A stretch of 18,424 nt of DNA, from contig JACCZQ010000487.1 of the NCBI GenBank assembly GCA_013695905.1, positions 1 through 18,424 of the forward strand. Direction: 5' to 3'. The notes beneath the pieces are model-generated. The model was not told where the DNA came from and made no database searches. It saw only the letters and a program-made list of their open reading frames with translations. Positions 7,574 through 14,862 of this stretch are shown here, piece by piece. The DNA comes from Chthoniobacterales bacterium. GTDB taxonomy: Bacteria; Verrucomicrobiota; Verrucomicrobiia; Chthoniobacterales; UBA10450. Each line of letters starts with the position of its first letter. The first letter of the stretch is position 1. The position numbers and the translations under genes are program-made.

Positions 7574-8313
7574 TGCAGGCGATGCGCGCGCAGTTGCTCG
7601 TACGCCTCGAGACATCTCTCGTAAACGCCCCGTAATCGCTCCGGCACCTCGTCGTTCTTCTCCACATAATGGCGAAACCCGGTGGAGCGCTCCACCTCCG
7701 CATACCAATGTTTCGCCCAGACGCCATCGCTCTCCCTCAGCCCCGGCGGCCACGACAGCATCGCCGCGGAGAACTCCACGCTGACCGCCTCGCACAGCGA
7801 ACGCAACACCCGTGCCGGGTTCTCCAGCACATCGCGCGCGTCGATCACAGCCGGAGTGATCCCGGTGCGTCTGCGCACCCACTCGAAAATCTCCACCTGC
7901 TGCGGATAACCGACATCCTCCGGGGCCGGGGCCCGGTTCTTCCGGAGGTAGGAGGTAATTACTTCGCGCGGGTGCCGGATGAGGAAGCAATTCGTCACCT
8001 CCCCCAGCCACTCGCGGCCGATCTCCGGCAGCAGGTGATGCGTCATCTGCTTCTGATAAATGATCTGCCCGCTGGCGGGTCGGCCGGTGGTCAGCTCCGC
8101 CACCACTTTCCGCCAATCCGTCTCGCCACACGCCATCACCTCCTCCGCTCCCGGATGCTCCGCTCCCGTTGCCCGCAGGTAAAAGGCGTAGAACGGCTCA
8201 TCGATCACCACCGTGTCGGGGCGGTTCTCCCATGCGCGCATCATCGCGGTGGAGATGTTCCGCGGCCCCGACCACATCGCGATGCGTTTCGGCGGCGAGT
8301 CCGGGTCCGTCAT
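7570..8313 (-). CDS. Sulfotransferase-like protein (PAPS-type P-loop)
   Basis: 247 residues from ATG 8311-8313. A TTG 42 bp further upstream would also work but would overlap the divergent gene and add a poorly conserved extension. KRIAMWSGPRNISTAMMRAW near residues 9-27 is the 5'-phosphosulfate-binding loop of a recognised sulfotransferase-like family, and LIRHPREVITSY is the 3'-phosphate-binding 'RxPxxxxxS' region. These proteins resemble PAPS-dependent sulfotransferases, but several relatives are annotated only by homology and the acceptor here is unknown. It is coupled by ATGA to the MaoC-like gene. It has no signal peptide, so it is probably cytoplasmic. Confidence 0.8.
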   Translation of the reverse strand: MTDPDSPPKRIAMWSGPRNISTAMMRAWENRPDTVVIDEPFYAFYLRATGAEHPGAEEVMACGETDWRKVVAELTTGRPASGQIIYQKQMTHHLLPEIGREWLGEVTNCFLIRHPREVITSYLRKNRAPAPEDVGYPQQVEIFEWVRRRTGITPAVIDARDVLENPARVLRSLCEAVSVEFSAAMLSWPPGLRESDGVWAKHWYAEVERSTGFRHYVEKNDEVPERLRGVYERCLEAYEQLRAHRLQ

Positions 8314-8339
8314 TGCTCCAGCCTGTGCTACGCTCCTCG

Positions 8340-9073
8340 ATGTCGCAATTTCCAAAGGAGCAATCAGCTGCGGGGGAGTTCAAACGAACGCGGCTGGGCC
8401 TTCCGCGACGGGCCGGGCCACTCGACCGATTCCGTGAATGGCTTCTTGTTTCTGAGCGAGGCGTATCGCGCAAGCGATCCCAATTATGACGGCCGTGTCA
8501 CCGTCCCTGTCTTCTGGGACACGAAGATGAACCGGATTGTCACCAACTCCGATGACGACCTGATGCGGATGCTGAACAGCGAGTTTGTGCAGTTCGCCAC
8601 CGCCGATCACGACTTTTATCCCGCCGCGCTGCGCGAGGAAATCGACGCGCTGAACGACACGATCTACCAGGACGTGAACAACGGCGTTTACAGAGCTGGC
8701 TTTGCCACGCGGCAGCAGCCCTACGAACGCGCGGTGCGGCGGCTGTTCGAGACGCTGGATGAACTCGACGGCCGCCTCGCGACGCAGCGTTACTTGTTAG
8801 GCAACAGCATTACGGAAACAGATTGGGCGCTTGTTCGTGACGCTGCTCCGGTTCGACGCCGTTTACCACGGCCACTTCAAATGCAATCTCCGGCGGATCG
8901 TCGATTACCAAAACCTTTGGCCTTACGTGCGCGATCTCGACCAGCACGACGGCGTGGCGGAGACGGTGAATCTCGACCACATCAAACGTCACTACTACGT
9001 CACGCACGAGCAGATCAATCCCACGCGACTCGTCCCGCTGGGGCCGCTGCTCGACCTCGACGCTTTGCCGTAG
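8340..9073 (+). pseudogene. Broken glutathionyl-hydroquinone reductase (YqjG/ECM4 family)
   Basis: The ATG at 8340 opens MSQFPKEQSAAGEFKR, the usual start of this family. At about 8382-8391 the homology jumps in another frame to NERGWAFRDGPGHSTD, so roughly 70-80 residues are missing (estimated from family length). The lost part is the thioredoxin-like domain with the CPWAHR-type catalytic cysteine. The helical domain then runs on: YDGRVTVPVFWDTK, DFYPAALREEIDALND, YLLGNSITETDW. At GGG 8825-8827 one extra G shifts the frame again; removing it restores D-W-R-L-F-V-T followed by LLRFDAVYHGHFKCNLRRI to the stop at 9071-9073. The product cannot work as an S-transferase/reductase. The deletion and the 1-nt insertion both resemble the damage in the gene at 1401-1979. 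Confidence 0.8.
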
Positions 9074-9082
9074 CGCCGGCGA

Positions 9083-9191
9083 TTTGTCATTCCGACCGGA
9101 GCGCAGCGGCGTGGAGGAATCTCTTTCTCCGCTTCGTCCACATGGCGCGGGAGGTGATTAGAGATGTCTCGGCTTCGCTCGACATGACAAA
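9083..9191. repeat. Long imperfect palindromic element ending in TTTGTCAT/ATGACAAA
   Basis: TTTGTCAT (9083-9090) pairs with ATGACAAA (9184-9191). Inside, GGAGCGCAGCGGCGTGGAGG followed by AATCTCT is loosely complementary to AGAGATGTCTCGGCTTCGCTC. This ATGACA/CTTCGCTC style resembles dispersed intergenic elements seen in many soil bacterial genomes. No encoded protein and no target duplication are visible. Confidence 0.65.
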
Positions 9192-9242
9192 AGGAGGAAG
9201 ATCGCGCAGAAAAGCGAGGGCCGCACAGCCGCGGAGAAATGT

Positions 9243-9297
9243 AGCGCAAGCTTCCAGCTTGCAGTCAGCGGGCCGGCGCAAGCTGGAAGCTCGCGCT
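9243..9297. repeat. Inverted repeat with AAGCTTCCAGCTTGC-type arms
   Basis: The left arm (9243-9262) and right arm (9278-9297) are 20-nt inverted repeats matching at 19 of 20 positions, with a 15-nt loop. The arm itself contains a short palindrome (GCAAGCTTCCAGCTTGC), so it has the same nested design, 20-nt arms and 15-nt loop as the element at 7074-7128 despite a different sequence. Confidence 0.8.
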
Positions 9298-9405
9298 CCT
9301 TCCGCAGATTTCGCGCCTGCTGCCGCGCCTCCGCGTTGCGCTGTTCTCCGCGGCACTTTAGATTTGTCGCAATCCTGAGCTGTTTGCCGCCGGCACCTCC
9401 CTCTC

Positions 9406-11109
9406 TTGCCTTCCAACGAAGATTACGTGCTCAGCGTCCTTGAGGACGTGGGGCTGGTTACGCACGCGCAAATCGCGAGCGCCCGCGCGCGGCTGAACGG
9501 CAGCACCGATGTCGTCGCGGTGCTCGTGCGGGACGGAATTGTCTCCGAGACGGATGTTTCGCGCACCCTCGCGGCGCAGGCGCACATGGATTGGATCGAT
9601 CTCTCCGAGCGCGTCATTCCGCAGGAGGTGATCAGTCAGATCCGGGCGGAAGACGCGCGGCGCTTCAAGGTTATCCCTGTCGCGATCAGCGAGAACGGCC
9701 TCACCGTCGCGGTCAGCGATCCGCTCGATATCGACACGATCGACGGGCTCAGCTTTGTCCTCCAGCGCGAGATCGAGCTGGTCTGCAGCAGCCCGGAGAA
9801 AATTCGCGAGGCGCTGGTCAAATACTACGGCACCGCTGACGAAGCCTCCGACCTGCTGGCCGGGCGGCTCGGCGAAGATGTCGGGACGGAGCTGGAGCTC
9901 ACGGAAGGCGGCGAACTGGCCCGCGGCGATGAGGGGGACGCACCGATTATCCGCATGGTCTCGATGCTCCTCGTGGAAGCGCATCGCCTCGGCGCCAGTG
10001 ACATTCACCTCGAGCCGCTCGAGACAAAATTCCGGGTGCGGTTCCGCATCGATGGAGTGCTGCAGGAGATGCAGGCGCCGCCGAAGCGGTTGCAATCGGC
10101 CATCGTCAGCCGGCTCAAAATCATGACTGGCTCGATGAGCATCGCCGAGAAGCGCCTGCCGCAGGATGGACGCATCCAGGTGAAGGTGGCGCGGAAGCCG
10201 ATCGATCTCCGCGTTTCCACCATCCCGACGAATCACGGCGAAAGTGTGGTCATGCGTCTGCTCGATAAATCGAGTCTCATGCTCGGGCTGCCCGAGCTCG
10301 GTTTCCTCAGCGATGACCAGGAAACGTTCGAGCGCTTGCTGCGCCTGCCCGATGGCATCCTGCTGGTCACCGGCCCGACCGGTTCAGGGAAGACGAGCAC
10401 GCTCTACGCGTGTCTGAATTACATGAACAAGCCGGACCGGAAAATCATCACGGTCGAGGAACCGGTCGAGTATCAGATGAACGGCATCAACCAGGTGCAG
10501 GTGAACGCGGAGATCGGGATGACCTTCCCGGCGGCGCTCCGTTCCATCCTGCGGCAGGCGCCGAACATCATCATGATCGGGGAAATCCGCGACCTGGAGA
10601 CGGCGTCGATCGCGACGAACGCCAGCCTGACCGGCCACCTCGTCTTCAGCACCCTGCATACGAACGACGCGCCCTCGGCCGTCGCGCGCCTGGTCGATCT
10701 CGGGATGCAGCCGTTCCTCGTCGCGTCGTCGGTGCGAGCGATCATGGCGCAGCGCCTCGTCCGCCGTCTTTGCTCGCATTGCAAACAACCGGGCGAGCTC
10801 AAGGAAACGGAGCTGCGTGCGTTGCGGGTCGAAGCTTCCCAGATGAGTGACGCGCAGGTGATGTCGCCGGTCGGCTGCGACCGCTGCCGCCAGACCGGTT
10901 ACAAAGGGCGCATGGGCATTTTCGAGATGTTCGTCGTCGATGATGAAGTGCGGCACATGATCAACAACCGCGCTTCCACGCTGCTGCTCCGCCAAAAGGC
11001 GCGGGAGCTCGGGATGCGCACCTTGCGTGAAGACGGCGTCCGGAAGGTGCTCGGCGGGATGACCTCGGCGGAGGAAGTGATTTCCATCACCTTAGGGGAC
11101 GCGAATTAA
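9406..11109 (+). CDS. PilB/GspE-type secretion ATPase, copy 1
   Basis: 567 residues from TTG 9406; no in-frame ATG lies near, and the N-terminus SNEDYVLSVLEDVGLVT fits a family start. Residues 1-150 form a T2SSE_N/MshEN-like N-domain. The ATPase core follows: the GASDIHLEP Asp-box, RLPQDGRIQ, Walker A GPTGSGKT at 323-330, the Walker B region NIIMIGEIRD at 387-396 with E393, and the His-box STLHTNDA. A zinc tetracysteine site uses C456, C459, C491 and C494. Such hexamers power pseudopilus or pilus extension at the cytoplasmic face. Before Walker B the usual DPD is replaced by A385-P386-N387, unlike its neighbour copy. It is the first gene of a four-gene operon, 19 bp before copy 2. Confidence 0.9.
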   Translation: MPSNEDYVLSVLEDVGLVTHAQIASARARLNGSTDVVAVLVRDGIVSETDVSRTLAAQAHMDWIDLSERVIPQEVISQIRAEDARRFKVIPVAISENGLTVAVSDPLDIDTIDGLSFVLQREIELVCSSPEKIREALVKYYGTADEASDLLAGRLGEDVGTELELTEGGELARGDEGDAPIIRMVSMLLVEAHRLGASDIHLEPLETKFRVRFRIDGVLQEMQAPPKRLQSAIVSRLKIMTGSMSIAEKRLPQDGRIQVKVARKPIDLRVSTIPTNHGESVVMRLLDKSSLMLGLPELGFLSDDQETFERLLRLPDGILLVTGPTGSGKTSTLYACLNYMNKPDRKIITVEEPVEYQMNGINQVQVNAEIGMTFPAALRSILRQAPNIIMIGEIRDLETASIATNASLTGHLVFSTLHTNDAPSAVARLVDLGMQPFLVASSVRAIMAQRLVRRLCSHCKQPGELKETELRALRVEASQMSDAQVMSPVGCDRCRQTGYKGRMGIFEMFVVDDEVRHMINNRASTLLLRQKARELGMRTLREDGVRKVLGGMTSAEEVISITLGDAN

Positions 11110-11128
11110 GTGAGAGCAGTCGCAACCG

Positions 11129-12814
11129 ATGAACAACAACCAGGTCGCTGATCTTCTCCTCGGGCAGCAGGTGCTGCAGCCTGCGCAGGTGGAGGACGCA
11201 CTCCAGGAGGCGAATCTCAATGGCAAGACCCTGGCGCAAACGATCGTCGATCACGGCTTCGTCGATCTGCCCGGATTCTACCGCATCATCGCCGAGGGTC
11301 TCGGCACCGAGTTCGTCGATCTCGCGCAGGCCGAAATCCCCCCGGACACACTGCGCCTGATCCCCAGCGGCCTGGCCCGGTTGCACCGCGCCCTCCCGCT
11401 CGGCCTCGCGGAGAACACCATCACTGTCGCGCTCGTCGATCCCTTCGACCTCCGCGCGGCGGAAGACCTTCGCTTCGCCCTCGGTAAAGACGTGCACGTC
11501 GTCGTCTCTCCCACCGGGCAAGTCGAGGAGCGCCTCCAGCGACACTATGGCGGCGACACCTCCAGCATGGAGGACATTCTCAAGCAGCTCGATGACGACG
11601 AGTTGCTCGCTCTGCGCGGCGACGAAGCGGCCGGCCTCGATGTCGAGGCGGAGGCGAACGCCACTCCCATCATCCGTTTCGTCGATCTCATCCTCTTCCA
11701 GGCCATCCAGGATCGCGCCAGCGACATTCATTTCGAACCGTTCGAGCACGAATTTAAAATCCGCTATCGCGTCGATGGCGCCCTCTACGAAATGGCGCCG
11801 CCGCCCCGCCATCTCGCCCTCCCCGTCATCTCCCGCGTCAAAGTGATGGCGAACTTGAACATCGCCGAGCGCCGCCTGCCGCAGGACGGCCGCATCCAAA
11901 AGAACATCGCCGGTCGCGTCATCGACATGCGCGTTTCCACGCTGCCTACGCAGTTCGGCGAAAGTGTCGTGCTGCGTGTGCTTGACCGCTCCACCGTCAA
12001 CCTCGACCTCGAAGCGCTCGGCATGCCCGATTACATCCACGACTACATCGTCGATGTCATCAATCGCCCGAACGGCATCTTCATTGTCACCGGCCCCACC
12101 GGCTCCGGAAAAACGACGACGCTTTACTCCTGCCTCCGCAAGATCAACACGATCGATTCCAAACTTCTCACCGCGGAGGAACCGGTCGAGTATGACCTCG
12201 ACGGCGTCGTCCAGGTGCCGGTGAACGAAGGCATCGGGCTCAGCTTCGCACGCGTGCTGCGAGCCTTCCTGCGCCAGGATCCCGATCGCATCATGGTCGG
12301 TGAAACGCGGGATGTGGAGACAGCGCAGATCGCCATCCAGGCGTCACTCACCGGCCACCTCGTTTTCACCACCCTCCACACCAACGACGCCCCCGGCGCC
12401 GTCACCCGCCTCATCGACATGGGCGTGGAGCCGTTCCTCATCTCCTCCACGTTGGAGGCAGTGCTGGGCCAGCGCCTGCTCCGGAGCATTTGCCCGAACT
12501 GCCGCACCACCTACGAGCCAAGCCAGGCGTTCCTCGACCAGCTGCAGCTCTCGCGGCGCGACATCGGCGAGAAAAATTTCTTCTACGGCAAAGGCTGCGA
12601 CACCTGCAACAACACCGGCTACAAAGGCCGCAAAGGCATTTACGAGCTGCTGAAAATCACCGACCCGATCCGCGAATTGATCAACGAACGCGCCCCGAGC
12701 GTGGTCCTGAAACAAAAAGCGGTGGAGCTCGGCATGGTCACGCTGCGGCAGGACGGTTTACGCAGCATCTTCGAAGGCGACACTACGATCGAAGAGGTGC
12801 TGAAATACACCTGA
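11129..12814 (+). CDS. PilB/GspE-type secretion ATPase, copy 2
   Basis: 561 residues from ATG 11129. It has the same domain order as the preceding paralogue: an N-domain with the pattern GKTLAQTIVDHGFVD, the RASDIHFEP Asp-box, RLPQDGRIQ, Walker A GPTGSGKT at 322-329, canonical DPDRIMVGETRD starting at 384 with E392, TLHTNDAPGAV, and tetracysteines C455, C458, C490 and C493. This copy keeps all expected ATPase residues. Hexameric ATPases of this kind drive assembly of type IV pili or type II pseudopili through the platform protein PilC/GspF, which is encoded next. The two copies differ strongly in their N-domains, so they are old paralogues and not a recent duplication. A 138-bp gap rich in repeats separates it from pilC. 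Confidence 0.92.
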   Translation: MNNNQVADLLLGQQVLQPAQVEDALQEANLNGKTLAQTIVDHGFVDLPGFYRIIAEGLGTEFVDLAQAEIPPDTLRLIPSGLARLHRALPLGLAENTITVALVDPFDLRAAEDLRFALGKDVHVVVSPTGQVEERLQRHYGGDTSSMEDILKQLDDDELLALRGDEAAGLDVEAEANATPIIRFVDLILFQAIQDRASDIHFEPFEHEFKIRYRVDGALYEMAPPPRHLALPVISRVKVMANLNIAERRLPQDGRIQKNIAGRVIDMRVSTLPTQFGESVVLRVLDRSTVNLDLEALGMPDYIHDYIVDVINRPNGIFIVTGPTGSGKTTTLYSCLRKINTIDSKLLTAEEPVEYDLDGVVQVPVNEGIGLSFARVLRAFLRQDPDRIMVGETRDVETAQIAIQASLTGHLVFTTLHTNDAPGAVTRLIDMGVEPFLISSTLEAVLGQRLLRSICPNCRTTYEPSQAFLDQLQLSRRDIGEKNFFYGKGCDTCNNTGYKGRKGIYELLKITDPIRELINERAPSVVLKQKAVELGMVTLRQDGLRSIFEGDTTIEEVLKYT

Positions 12815-12818
12815 TGGG

Positions 12819-12939
12819 GAAGCTCCAACCTCCAACATCCAGAGAAGCTCCCACATCCAAACTTCCAGAACCGCGTCGGTGCTTTTGGGTCTTGGAATTT
12901 GGAGTTTCTCTGGAGCTTGGAAATTGGAGCTGGGAGCTT
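12819..12939. repeat. Long imperfect inverted repeat between ATPase copy 2 and pilC-like gene
   Basis: The left arm, about 12819-12868 (GCTCCAACCTCCAACATCC..., ...CAAACTTCCAG), and the right arm, about 12891-12939 (CTTGGAATTTGGAG..., ...GGAAATTGGAGCTGGGAGC), are loosely complementary over about 50 nt, each with internal sub-repeats of TCCAA/TTGGA. It fills nearly the whole 138-bp gap and ends 13 bp before the pilC start. It could form a large RNA hairpin that limits read-through or protects the mRNA. Confidence 0.7.
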
Positions 12940-12952
12940 TAGCATAGCGCCC

Positions 12953-14242
12953 ATGCCGCGTTACACCTACGTAGCCCTCGACGCACGCGGCCAGGAATCC
13001 ACCGGCCTGGTGGAAGCGACTTCCACAAACGAAGCCATCGGCCAGCTGCGGCAGGCCGGTTATTTTCCCACCAACGTCTTCGAGGAAGGAAAACTCTCCG
13101 GCCGCGAGAGCAAAGCGGCCAAAAAGAAGGTCAAAGCCGTCCGTGCCGCTGCCCCTGCGAAAGGCAAAGGCATCGTTCTGTTCGAGCGGAAGACGGTCAA
13201 GCCGCGTGTGCTTATGATCTTCACGCGGCAGCTCGCCACGTTGATCGACTCCGGGCTGCCGCTGCTCCGCGCCCTCACCGTTCTGCAAAAACAGGAGCGC
13301 GATAAAGTCCTCCAGAACACCATCACCAATCTTTCTGACGCGGTGCAGGGCGGCAGCACCTTTTCCGAAGGACTCGCGCAGCACCCGAAAATCTTCAACG
13401 ACCTCTACGTGAACATGGTCCGCGCGGGCGAACTCGGCGGCGTCCTCGAGCTGGTCCTCACCAGGCTCGCCGAGTTCCAGGAGAAGGCGCAGAAGATCAA
13501 AAACAAGGTCGTCGCGGCGATGGTTTACCCGATCATCGTCATGTTCCTCGCCGTCGCGATCATGGCGTTCCTGCTCGTCTTCATTGTCCCGAGATTCGAG
13601 GCCATTTTCCAGGATATGCTGGGCGACAGACCGTTGCCCACCATCACGCTCTTCGTCATCGGGGTCAGCAACGCCGTCAAGGAACACTGGATGTTCATCA
13701 TCGGCGCCATCGTTCTCGCGCTCATCGGCTACAAATTTGCCGCCCGCACCGCGCGTGGTCGTCTGGCGATCGATCGGATCAAACTCCGCACGCCTCTCTT
13801 CGGCGACCTGTTGCGCAAGACCTCCATCTCGCGCTTCTCCCGCACCCTCGGCACGCTTGTCACCAGTGGTGTGCCCATCCTCCAGGCGCTCAACATCACC
13901 CGTGAAACCGCTGGCAACACCATCATCGCCAGCGCCATCAGCCAGGTGCACGACGCGGTCAAAGAAGGCGAATCGATCGTCCTGCCGCTGGAGGCGAGCG
14001 GCGCTTTTCCGCCGATGGTCATCAGCATGATCGATGTCGGTGAAGAAACCGGGCAGCTCCCCGAGATGCTGCTGAAGATCGCGGAAGTGTACGACGACGA
14101 AGTGGACAACGCCGTCGCCGGCCTCACCTCCATGCTTGAGCCGATCATGATCGTCTTCCTGGCGCTGGTCGTCGGCACGATTGTCATCGCCCTCTTCATG
14201 CCGCTCATCAGCATCATCAGCGGGTTGCAACAGCAAACGTGA
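12953..14242 (+). CDS. PilC/GspF-type inner-membrane platform protein
   Basis: 429 residues from ATG 12953. The frame is open further upstream, but that part is repeat DNA. MPRYTYVALDARGQESTG is the standard family start. Two T2SSF repeats follow, about 100-225 (FTRQLATLIDSGLPLLRAL, GGSTFSEGLAQHP, MVRAGELGGVLELVL) and 300-425 (FSRTLGTLVTSGVPILQAL, MISMIDVGEETGQLPEML), each followed by hydrophobic membrane segments. Residues about 46-75 form a Lys/Ala-rich linker. The protein sits in the inner membrane and couples the ATPase to fibre growth. Its stop overlaps a GTG start (GTGA) of the pseudopilin gene. Length fits the family (about 400-430). Confidence 0.93.
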   Translation: MPRYTYVALDARGQESTGLVEATSTNEAIGQLRQAGYFPTNVFEEGKLSGRESKAAKKKVKAVRAAAPAKGKGIVLFERKTVKPRVLMIFTRQLATLIDSGLPLLRALTVLQKQERDKVLQNTITNLSDAVQGGSTFSEGLAQHPKIFNDLYVNMVRAGELGGVLELVLTRLAEFQEKAQKIKNKVVAAMVYPIIVMFLAVAIMAFLLVFIVPRFEAIFQDMLGDRPLPTITLFVIGVSNAVKEHWMFIIGAIVLALIGYKFAARTARGRLAIDRIKLRTPLFGDLLRKTSISRFSRTLGTLVTSGVPILQALNITRETAGNTIIASAISQVHDAVKEGESIVLPLEASGAFPPMVISMIDVGEETGQLPEMLLKIAEVYDDEVDNAVAGLTSMLEPIMIVFLALVVGTIVIALFMPLISIISGLQQQT

Positions 14243-14853
14243 TCGGGATCGGCTCGGAGAGGCGACACTCCTGTCGCCTGGGAATGCTCCACTGGCGACA
14301 AGAGTGTCGCCACTCCGGCAGCGCCTTCACTCTCATCGAGCTGCTGATCGTCATTTCGATCATCATCGTGCTGGCGGGCCTGATTCTCGGCACCTCCGGC
14401 TACGTGCAGAAGAAAGGCCAACGCTCCCGCGCCGAAGCGGAGATCGCGGCCATGTCGGCGGCCCTGGAGAGCTATAAAGCGGATAATGGGATTTATCCGC
14501 AGGAACCGGCCACGGATAACCTGAACGCGCAAACTGATATCAATCCCAATGATTATCCAGCCGCCAGCCTGGTGCTCTACCACGCCCTTTCTGGCGCTAC
14601 CTCTGGCAGCCGCACACCGACAGAGAAGTCATACTTCGCCTTCAAACCCAATATGTTGAGTCCGCGCGATGTAAACGAGCCGGTGGCGGCGATCCGCGAC
14701 CCATTTGGTAACAGCTATGGCTACTCGACAGCGAACCAGGCCTACCCTGAAAAGGGTTTCAATCCAACCTTCGACCTCTGGTCCACAGGCGGTGATCTCG
14801 AATTGGGTGACACACCACCTCGCGCTCACCAACGCTGGATCAAAAACTGGTAA
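14239..14853 (+). CDS. GspG-like type II pseudopilin / type IV prepilin-like protein
   Basis: 204 residues if GTG 14239 (overlapping the pilC-like stop) is used, or 189 if ATG 14284 is used. The latter gives a 14-residue leader, MLHWRQECRHSGSA, more typical of prepilins. The class III signal is AFTLIELLIVIS, with Phe+1 and Glu+5 (F30 and E34 from GTG) but Ala instead of Gly at -1. A long hydrophobic helix follows, then the amphipathic RAEAEIAAMSAALESYKADN and a GspG-like C-part (IRDPFGNSYGYS). It would be cleaved by a prepilin peptidase and assembled into a short fibre. The whole leader is encoded by the inverted repeat at 14261-14311. It ends 9 bp from the convergent ompA-like gene. Confidence 0.85.
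   Translation: MIGIGSERRHSCRLGMLHWRQECRHSGSAFTLIELLIVISIIIVLAGLILGTSGYVQKKGQRSRAEAEIAAMSAALESYKADNGIYPQEPATDNLNAQTDINPNDYPAASLVLYHALSGATSGSRTPTEKSYFAFKPNMLSPRDVNEPVAAIRDPFGNSYGYSTANQAYPEKGFNPTFDLWSTGGDLELGDTPPRAHQRWIKNW
14261..14311. repeat. GGCGACA nested-palindrome repeat, copy B
   Basis: Arms 14261-14278 and 14294-14311 match inversely at 17 of 18 positions around a 15-nt loop, and each arm is again GGCGACA-4 nt-TGTCGCC. It is the same family as 7074-7128. It lies at the 5' end of the pseudopilin gene and encodes the leader residues RRHSCRLGMLHWRQECRH; its loop contains the alternative ATG (14284). Confidence 0.85.
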
Positions 14854-14862
14854 GCCCCTCGC

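Larger units (their letters stand above)
9074..9405. other. 332-bp gene-free stretch holding two inverted-repeat elements
   Basis: No convincing reading frame is present. It contains the long imperfect palindrome at 9083-9191 and the AAGCTTCCAGCTTGC-type palindrome at 9243-9297, both entered separately. The promoter of the pilus/secretion operon should lie in the remaining 9298-9405, but I see no convincing -35/-10 pair there. Confidence 0.6.

Noticed and set aside
9083..9191. Possible insertion sequence or MITE with encoded transposase
   Set aside because: It has inverted ends but no coding capacity, and I could not see a target-site duplication, so it is listed only as a repeat.
7669..9378. 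Open frame of 569 codons on the plus strand
   Set aside because: Its first two thirds of a kilobase are antisense to the sulfotransferase gene with high Arg/His/Pro composition, and its end is repeat DNA. Only the part from about 8383 to 8825 is real, as the central piece of the broken reductase gene.
11087..12040. Open frame of 317 codons on the minus strand
   Set aside because: It is a shadow of ATPase copy 2; likewise the minus frame at 9358-10236 is a shadow of copy 1.
12758..14236. Open frame of 492 codons on the minus strand, rich in Asp/Glu/His/Arg
   Set aside because: It lies exactly antisense to the pilC-like gene, has the composition of a G+C-rich shadow frame and shows no domain; the plus-strand protein has clear family motifs.
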